This document shows, piece after piece, positions 53,555 to 58,672 of a stretch of 58,672 nt of DNA; position 1 is the stretch's first letter; every line of letters starts with the position of its first letter. The stretch is from the NCBI GenBank assembly GCA_020848035.1, contig JADLAX010000008.1, positions 1-58,672 on the forward strand. Reading direction: 5' to 3'. The translations under genes were made by a program, and so were the position numbers. Below the pieces are notes generated by a model. The model worked only from the letters and a program-made list of their open reading frames with translations, was not told the DNA's origin and ran no database searches. This stretch comes from Anaerolineae bacterium (GTDB lineage Bacteria; Chloroflexota; Anaerolineae; Promineifilales; Promineifilaceae).

Positions 53555-56500
53555 CTAAATAACGACCCGTGGTCGCGGCACGGGTGGTGGAGTGGGACTG
53601 TTTAAGAGCGCAGGTTTATTTGCCTGGTTGCCCCTGTCTGGTTCCCGCTGCTTGCCATTCAGATGTGTGCCAACAGCCGAGGCACTATTGGCGTTCGCCT
53701 GGCCACGGCTGTGTCCATTTGTGAAGAGCGATGGCTGCTGGGGGGAATGGTTGTTGCGCCCATTTGTTACGATCAGATGATCTGGTGCCAATAACAACCG
53801 TTGACCATTTCCATTTACGTGCTCATTCCCATTCTGGCGACCATCCCCATTCAGGTGACCATTGCCACCTAAGACAACGGCCGCTTCTTCATCCGGCTCT
53901 TCCGCCACCATCTGGTAGTCTCCAATAATGGTATTGGCCTGGCGCAGGCTGGCATTAGCTTCAGCAAATGCCTGCTGCAGGCTCTGGGCCTCAATTTGCA
54001 CATCGCCGGTGATGATCCGGGCCAGCATCGCCACCAGGTCACCCGACGACAGATCATCTAGCTCGGCCAGGCTGTCATCTTCTACGGTATCGCCATTGAC
54101 GCGCAGGGCAGCCGCGACTTTGGCCGCTACCAGGCGCAGCGCATCTTCCTGAATCGTTTCCTCGTAAGCAAAGAAATAAACCTTCACCGGCTTTGTCTGG
54201 CCAATGCGCCACGAGCGGCGGCTGGCCTGCAAGACGGTGTAAACGCTGTAATCGATGGCCATCCAGACGATGGCGGGGAAGTCGAGCAGGTCAATACCCG
54301 TCTCCACTTTGCGCGGGTGGGTGATGATGACATCCACACCCGCCTTCACTTGCTTCTCTACCCATTCCTCGCGCTTATTGGGCGCGGCGCGCAGGATAGC
54401 AGCCTTAAGTCCGGCCGCTTCGAGCATCGCCTTCCACTCCGGCTGAATGTCCAGCGTATCCGTCTGCTGGCACAGCAGCAGGACACGCCGCCCTTGTGCT
54501 TTCTCCTGCTGGCACAGCTCGATGATCTGTTCTTCTTTCGGACCAACAAAATCCTCCGGTAGCCCCGACACGGAAGCGACCACTTCGCCGGAGCGGGGAC
54601 AGGCCACAACCTTGGCCCGGCGCGGTGAGTCGGGCCAGAAGAGCAGAGCATAGAGATATCCGGCGAGTAAAGATTTGTCGCCCCGCACCAGCCGCTCTTT
54701 TAGCTCTTCTTTCAGCTGTTCTTTGAGGGATTCGTATAGATCAGCCTGCTCGGCGGCCATGGGCACAGCGATAGGGATTTCGGTATATTCTGGCAGGGGA
54801 AACCCCATGTCGCCCAGAGATAGGAACACTGAACGGTTGAGCAGCCAGGGCAGCATCGCCGGACTGCCGCCGGGCAGCTCCTTCAAACGGACGCTGCTGC
54901 GACTGTTGGCCGTTTGGCGGCCGTCTTCATCCAGCGTAGTGGTTTCAATTTGCTGGAGGATGCCATAAGCCGAAACCCAATCTCTGGTCCGCAGACGGCG
55001 CTGGCCAGTGGCGTCTGGGTCGATATAGGCACGGCCCATTTCCGGGGCAAGGCGGAAGAGGAGATGGAAAAGACTGGACGCTTTGCCGCCGTAGATCGTA
55101 CCGGTGAGGGCCACCACTTTCCGGGCCGCCTGGGCCAGGTGGTGCATGGCATACCCCTGGTCGCTGTCGAACCCCTTATATTGATGAACCTCGTCCACCA
55201 ACAGCAGATCCAGCCTGCCTCTCGCTCTTTTCTTGATGTAGCTGGCCAGGGGTACCTTGCCGTAGCCGAAGGTGTCGGCCACGGTGCTGCCATACCATCG
55301 CTCTAGCTCATGAAACGGCACGGGCTGTCCCTTGTCGGTGTAGCTGCGAATGAGTCGCTCGCGCTCGGCATACCGCTTGAAGCTGCCACGTTTCTGTGAA
55401 TCGCTGCGGCGACGGGTGAACTGATAGAGCGGGGAGCGACAGGCTTCATTGCTGCAGACGCGGGTGGCGGATTTGAGTTCCTGCACCGTAAGCGGTCGGC
55501 CCCCAATGAACTGGGTGGCGCCACAAACCGGGCAGCGAATACCGCGCTCCTGGAGGGCATTGATCTGCCCTTCGCTCAGCCGCCAGGCAGATAACGGCCG
55601 TTCCTCAAGTGACAGGTCCAGCAGCTTGCGCGGCGAGAGTACCTGGCCCCACGGCCGTTCGATATCTGTATACTCCTGGCTGCCGTAGCTGTGGCTGGCC
55701 GGGCCAGCGTAGTTGTAGGTATGTTCCCAGCCGGAAGCGCTGCGGGCTGTGGTCTGCTTAAGGACACCGACCAATGGGGCGTCATCGGGCTGAGGGCCGA
55801 AGAACTGGTTCACGTCACTGGTCGTTTGCAGGTGCATTGTGCGCACGCCGGGCCAGACAGCCTTAAACTCCCGCTGCCATTTATCGACCAGGTGAGGCGG
55901 ACAGAGAACGATGGTCCGGTGCGCGTTACGGCCAGCGGCAACGGCTGCCCCCACCGTCGTCTTGCCCACGCCCATCTCCCCGACCGCGATAGCTTCCGAG
56001 TGCGTTTCCAGGCGGGTCAGAATGGCGGCCGCGGCATGTTTTTGTGCGGGCAGCAGACCCGTCTGTGCCTGACCGTGCTGGTCTACCATGCCTGGAATCT
56101 TGCGCTGCTTGCTCAGGCTGCCCAGCAAACGGCCGTAGCCATTCATGTCGAATTGGTAAACCGGAGGATATTCTCTGGCCACAATGCCGGTGAGCTGGGC
56201 GATCCATTTTTGCAGGAATCGTTCCAGCTCCGCCCCTTTGTAGCTGATTACCTCACCAGCGGCATCAATCGAGGTAATGTCAGTGACCACCGTTTCGGTC
56301 GCCAGGCGGGTAACTCGGGTACGGCCGTCGGGGAGCGGCTCGTGAAACTCTTCGTCCCGTGTTGCTTTGTAGCTGCGGCCTTTGATGAGGAGCTGTTCTT
56401 CACCCTCCACCAGCCGCTGGTTGTTCAGATGGCCCGAGGCAATGATGCTGTTCATGTGGCCCATTTTGAGAGGGGTCAAGGGTTGCAGAGGTACAGTGGT

Positions 56501-57385
56501 GCGGGCAGGATCCAGGTGCTCCCGCCAGGCTGGTTTGCTGCTGGCACCCAGCTGCCGCGCTTCGGCCAGAGCATCGGCGGGATCGATAAACATCGCGCGG
56601 AATTTAAAGCCGCTGTCCTTCACCGTCAGAGGAGGCAGCTCAAAGGGCGGTTCCGCTGGGGCAGCCAGGGGGGGCAGCTGCTGCTGCACAAGCAGGGGGG
56701 TATCCCCCTCAGCCAGGGCGCGCAGGGCGTTAATGGCCGATGGGTCTGGGGCCACCGCCTGCCGCCGACGGACGCCAAAGAGCACGATCTGTTTAAACCG
56801 TTCATACAACCCGTCCTGGTCTGGTGTTTCGGTGCTGTCGGGAAAGCGGTAAATCTGGATATGTTGGAAGTGGCTCACCAGGTATTCGGCCAGCTTGCGC
56901 AGCTTGAGCAGATGCTGCGGCACGACGTAAACCAGCAGGCCCCCTGGCTGCAAATACACCCGGGTGCGCGTCAGGAATTGAACTTCCAGTCGGGTGTTGC
57001 GGCCGCTCTCCTGCTCGTCCTGATCATAGGGCGGGTTTAGGTAAAGGAGGTTAAAGCCGTCGCGTGAGGCCTGCACGTTCTGGTAGCTGTCGTGCAGCAA
57101 ACGGGTCTGCGTCGACAGCTGGGCCGAGCGACTGGCCACCAGCCGTCTCGCCTCAAGCGCCTGAATTTTCTCCCGCGCCAGCCGGGCTCTTTCTTCGTGT
57201 AGTTCTACACCGTAGGGCGACAAGACCAGGGCTTCGGCCAGAGAGACCAGGGCGGTGCCTTCACCGGCACACGGGTCAAAAATACGGCCGCCGTGGGGGG
57301 CGGTGATGAAGGTGGAGATAAGGCTTGTGACAAGAGGCGGCAGGGGAAAATAGCCAGCCTTTTCCATGTTGGCGAGTCTGGTCAT
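53555..57385 (-). CDS. DNA methylase-SNF2-type helicase fusion (DUF6094-like)
   Basis: A 1276-residue protein. An N-terminal N6-adenine methylase-like fold carries motif I DPCAGEGTA (37-45) and the catalytic NPPYD (117-121). A helicase follows: Walker A GEMGVGKTT (469-477), DEVHQ (731-735), motif III ALTGTIYGG (759-767), and motif VI QASRRSWRIGQ. Zinc-binding-like Cys pairs lie between (CPVC 618-621, CSNEAC 644-649). The tail from about 1175 is Asn/Gly-rich. Such fusions occur on plasmids and conjugative elements, and could modify and translocate on DNA during replication, transfer or defence. It sits after two unknown genes and the inverted-repeat cluster on the same strand. Confidence 0.85.
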   Translation of the reverse strand: MTRLANMEKAGYFPLPPLVTSLISTFITAPHGGRIFDPCAGEGTALVSLAEALVLSPYGVELHEERARLAREKIQALEARRLVASRSAQLSTQTRLLHDSYQNVQASRDGFNLLYLNPPYDQDEQESGRNTRLEVQFLTRTRVYLQPGGLLVYVVPQHLLKLRKLAEYLVSHFQHIQIYRFPDSTETPDQDGLYERFKQIVLFGVRRRQAVAPDPSAINALRALAEGDTPLLVQQQLPPLAAPAEPPFELPPLTVKDSGFKFRAMFIDPADALAEARQLGASSKPAWREHLDPARTTVPLQPLTPLKMGHMNSIIASGHLNNQRLVEGEEQLLIKGRSYKATRDEEFHEPLPDGRTRVTRLATETVVTDITSIDAAGEVISYKGAELERFLQKWIAQLTGIVAREYPPVYQFDMNGYGRLLGSLSKQRKIPGMVDQHGQAQTGLLPAQKHAAAAILTRLETHSEAIAVGEMGVGKTTVGAAVAAGRNAHRTIVLCPPHLVDKWQREFKAVWPGVRTMHLQTTSDVNQFFGPQPDDAPLVGVLKQTTARSASGWEHTYNYAGPASHSYGSQEYTDIERPWGQVLSPRKLLDLSLEERPLSAWRLSEGQINALQERGIRCPVCGATQFIGGRPLTVQELKSATRVCSNEACRSPLYQFTRRRSDSQKRGSFKRYAERERLIRSYTDKGQPVPFHELERWYGSTVADTFGYGKVPLASYIKKRARGRLDLLLVDEVHQYKGFDSDQGYAMHHLAQAARKVVALTGTIYGGKASSLFHLLFRLAPEMGRAYIDPDATGQRRLRTRDWVSAYGILQQIETTTLDEDGRQTANSRSSVRLKELPGGSPAMLPWLLNRSVFLSLGDMGFPLPEYTEIPIAVPMAAEQADLYESLKEQLKEELKERLVRGDKSLLAGYLYALLFWPDSPRRAKVVACPRSGEVVASVSGLPEDFVGPKEEQIIELCQQEKAQGRRVLLLCQQTDTLDIQPEWKAMLEAAGLKAAILRAAPNKREEWVEKQVKAGVDVIITHPRKVETGIDLLDFPAIVWMAIDYSVYTVLQASRRSWRIGQTKPVKVYFFAYEETIQEDALRLVAAKVAAALRVNGDTVEDDSLAELDDLSSGDLVAMLARIITGDVQIEAQSLQQAFAEANASLRQANTIIGDYQMVAEEPDEEAAVVLGGNGHLNGDGRQNGNEHVNGNGQRLLLAPDHLIVTNGRNNHSPQQPSLFTNGHSRGQANANSASAVGTHLNGKQREPDRGNQANKPALLNSPTPPPVPRPRVVI

Positions 57386-57448
57386 GAGAGAGTTCCTTTG
57401 TGTTGGTTAAGGTGGTTTCAGGCGAGCGTGAAGGGCAAGCAGGGGAGG

Positions 57449-57709
57449 TCAGACTGGTGAGGGCAGGGAGTCAGATTGGGTGGTAATAGTTTCGGCCAGA
57501 CAGACGGAATAGCCATAATGGTCGTTGTCCACCCCCTGAAGCAAATGCGCCAGCCGCTCCGCGTCGGCAACGTGCGGCGTCAGGCAGATGAGGCGATACT
57601 CCGCATCCCGATCTGGATGAGCATCAACGGGGATTTGGAGATGCCTGGTGGTCTTCAGGTGCTGAACAACGGCCGACATCATGGGCGGGGGAGTAAAGGG
57701 AATGCTCAT
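57449..57709 (-). CDS. Hypothetical protein preceding the fusion gene
   Basis: An 86-residue protein starting MSIPFTPPPMM, with a central pattern VDAHPDRDAEYRLICLTPHVADAERLAHLLQGVDNDHYGYSVCLAET. No family is recognised. The shorter start (57709) has a GGAGGAAAA site upstream; an in-frame start 33 bases further on lacks one. The stop is 64 bp before the large fusion gene, so both are probably cotranscribed. Confidence 0.6.
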   Translation of the reverse strand: MSIPFTPPPMMSAVVQHLKTTRHLQIPVDAHPDRDAEYRLICLTPHVADAERLAHLLQGVDNDHYGYSVCLAETITTQSDSLPSPV

Positions 57710-58302
57710 GGGGTTTTCCTCCAGTCGGGTCGTGACGGGCAATGCGGCCAGACGGCCAAATCTTCACAGCACGGTGCGCGTTAGCGTCAACGAGAACGCT
57801 TGATCTTGAGGTTTTCTTTGAAGGGATGTTTTTATGGCGGTGGCATGGAGAGGGATTTTTTTGTAACTCTACCGAAATTGGAGCATAAAAGAGGATGGGC
57901 AAGGACTCAAAATCAGGAGGGTAAGCCCTTGCCTGATTCTGTCGTAAAGCGAAGTCATCGTTTCTGTTATTGTACTCTAGTTAAGAAAGTGTGCGTTTCC
58001 ATCAAACTAAACCAGGCTCTCGTGCGCCAAGACAGGAGGATGCCAAACGACAGAACGACAGAAAAATACCAAATATATTTCTGGGCAGCAATAAAATGTT
58101 GTCCAAAAGTGTAAATAAACGAACGTGAACGTGCTGGGCAATGATATTTGTTGCCTGAAATTTAAGCTTCGGCAAAAGTGAATCTGTTTAGCTCTCTTGG
58201 TGCTACTTGGCAAAACTCTGGCTCTTGCGGATACTTGTTTGATAGCTGGTGCCCAAGTCTCAAATGTTTTACCACGCATAAACTCAACTGAGGAAGGATT
58301 TG
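57710..58302. other. Gene-free stretch before the right-hand secreted protein
   Basis: No gene is supported over these 593 bp. A short inverted repeat (AATCAGG...CCTGATT, near 57911-57942) is present. The promoters of the minus-strand fusion operon and of the plus-strand secreted gene probably lie here, but no clear boxes were picked. Confidence 0.4.
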
Positions 58303-58672
58303 ATGAAGCTTCGTCAAAGTATTTTGATTGTTGTCGCTCTGTTCATAACGACCACATTTGTTTTGCTGATGTCACCAACAGCAGCGCACCCACAAACGGC
58401 CGTTGCCGGCAACCCGACACCTGATAGCCTCAACTACTTACCACTTGTGCTCAGGTCTGAACTCCCTACGGCCACACCTACCGCGACGGCCACAGCTACC
58501 ATTCCAGCACCGACGGTAGCCCCGGCCAACGTGCAAATTACTCTTATCGTTTACAATCCGGCAGGCGACGATGTGCAGGGCGAATACGTGCGCATCGAGA
58601 ACAAAGGTGGGGTAACGGCCGTGTTGACCGGCTGGACGCTGAGTGATAATGACAGCCACGTCTACAACTTCC
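58303..58672 (+). CDS. Secreted lamin-tail-domain protein, cut by the window edge
   Basis: The first 123 codons of a gene that runs off the right edge. It has a signal peptide (about residues 1-30), a LNYLPLVLR segment, a Thr/Pro/Ala linker (PTATPTATATATIPAPT), and the start of a lamin-tail-like domain (VQITLIVYNPAGDDVQGEYVRIENKGG, then LTGWTLSDNDSHVYNF). AGGAAGG precedes the ATG at 58303-58305. Such domains occur in secreted or surface proteins, often nucleases or fibre proteins, but the catalytic part, if any, is outside the window. Confidence 0.8.
   Translation, partial: MKLRQSILIVVALFITTTFVLLMSPTAAHPQTAVAGNPTPDSLNYLPLVLRSELPTATPTATATATIPAPTVAPANVQITLIVYNPAGDDVQGEYVRIENKGGVTAVLTGWTLSDNDSHVYNF

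Larger units (their letters stand above)
387..58622. repeat. Highly iterated palindrome ACGGCCGT, first to last copy
   Basis: The 8-bp palindrome ACGGCCGT, often extended to AACGGCCGTT, occurs across the whole window. An eye count gives more than fifty copies, about one per kb, where roughly one or two would be expected by chance at this base composition. Copies lie inside coding sequence (read as Thr-Ala-Val, Asn-Gly-Arg or Arg-Pro-Phe/Leu depending on frame) and between genes. They occur in the mobile-element-like modules as well as in metabolic genes. Examples are 387-394, the copies near 8390, 8481 and 9229, and 58615-58622. The behaviour resembles HIP1 of cyanobacteria. The function is unknown. 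Confidence 0.9.

Noticed and set aside
55691..57040. 449-codon plus-strand frame
   Set aside because: Antisense shadow of the methylase-helicase fusion; no start signal or family pattern.
57800..58114. 104-codon plus-strand frame before the secreted protein
   Set aside because: No ribosome-binding site that fits, mixed composition, no family pattern.
1..58672. CRISPR arrays and tRNA or rRNA genes
   Set aside because: No regularly spaced direct repeats with unique spacers and no recognisable tRNA or rRNA sequence were seen on either strand.

Overview
The window reads as Chloroflexota DNA, probably Anaerolineae or a relative. The pointers are two very large MalT/LuxR-type ATPase regulators, an XRE-STAND-TPR regulator, a DUF2804 protein, secreted proteins with Gly/Ser-rich GGFW tails, a lamin-tail-type secreted protein with a Thr/Pro linker, and moderate GC. 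The lineage is an inference from gene content. No rRNA, tRNA or CRISPR was recognised. The palindrome ACGGCCGT recurs more than fifty times (eye count), about once per kb, in genes of every kind. This looks like a genome-wide highly iterated palindrome comparable in behaviour to cyanobacterial HIP1.

Layout. (1) 1-10.4 kb, minus strand: a mobilisation and DNA-processing module. It holds a small membrane protein, a MobC-like RHH protein, a mini-relaxase with an HUH motif and a VirD4/TraG coupling ATPase, all overlapping. These are followed upstream by a 44-residue membrane protein, SSB, an 853-residue protein with the signatures of the QDE-1/YonO two-barrel RNA polymerases, and an unknown protein. 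Beyond these lie five iteron-like 20-bp repeats and a decayed gene with a reverse-transcriptase C-terminal remnant. (2) 10.8-12.5 kb: a STAS-like protein and an orphan histidine kinase. (3) 12.6-24.4 kb: a glycan-use operon (binding protein, two permeases, two GH43, GH1, GH2) under a divergent ArsR-type regulator, with a visible promoter and operator. (4) 24.5-28.1 kb: two SnoaL-like ester cyclases and a divergent XRE-STAND regulator. (5) 28.5-36.4 kb: an ISL3 transposase, two secreted proteins, a structured-RNA region that may be a group II intron relic, an ABC-2 export operon and an ISL3 fragment. (6) 36.8-44.2 kb: DUF2804, a MalT-type regulator, a lipoprotein, a small QAALxGLL protein, an HESGH membrane protein and an alpha/beta hydrolase. 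(7) 44.4-51.5 kb: an IS5-family remnant that breaks a DUF333 lipoprotein, tiny membrane peptides, and a second MalT/QAALxGLL locus with membrane proteins and an oxidoreductase. (8) 51.7-57.7 kb, minus strand: a second mobile-element-like module with two unknown proteins, a cluster of long inverted repeats, a 1276-residue DNA methylase-helicase fusion and another unknown protein. (9) The start of a secreted protein runs off the right edge.

How it fits together. Modules 1 and 8 share the minus strand, and three of their genes carry Asn/Gly-rich linkers. They bracket about 41 kb of metabolic, regulatory and IS-laden DNA. One reading is a large conjugative or mobilisable element carrying cargo; another is two independent relics. 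No VirB4 or other secretion-channel gene is visible, so self-transfer cannot be claimed. The most unusual item is the polymerase-like protein beside SSB and the iterons, which suggests a plasmid- or ICE-encoded priming or transcription system.
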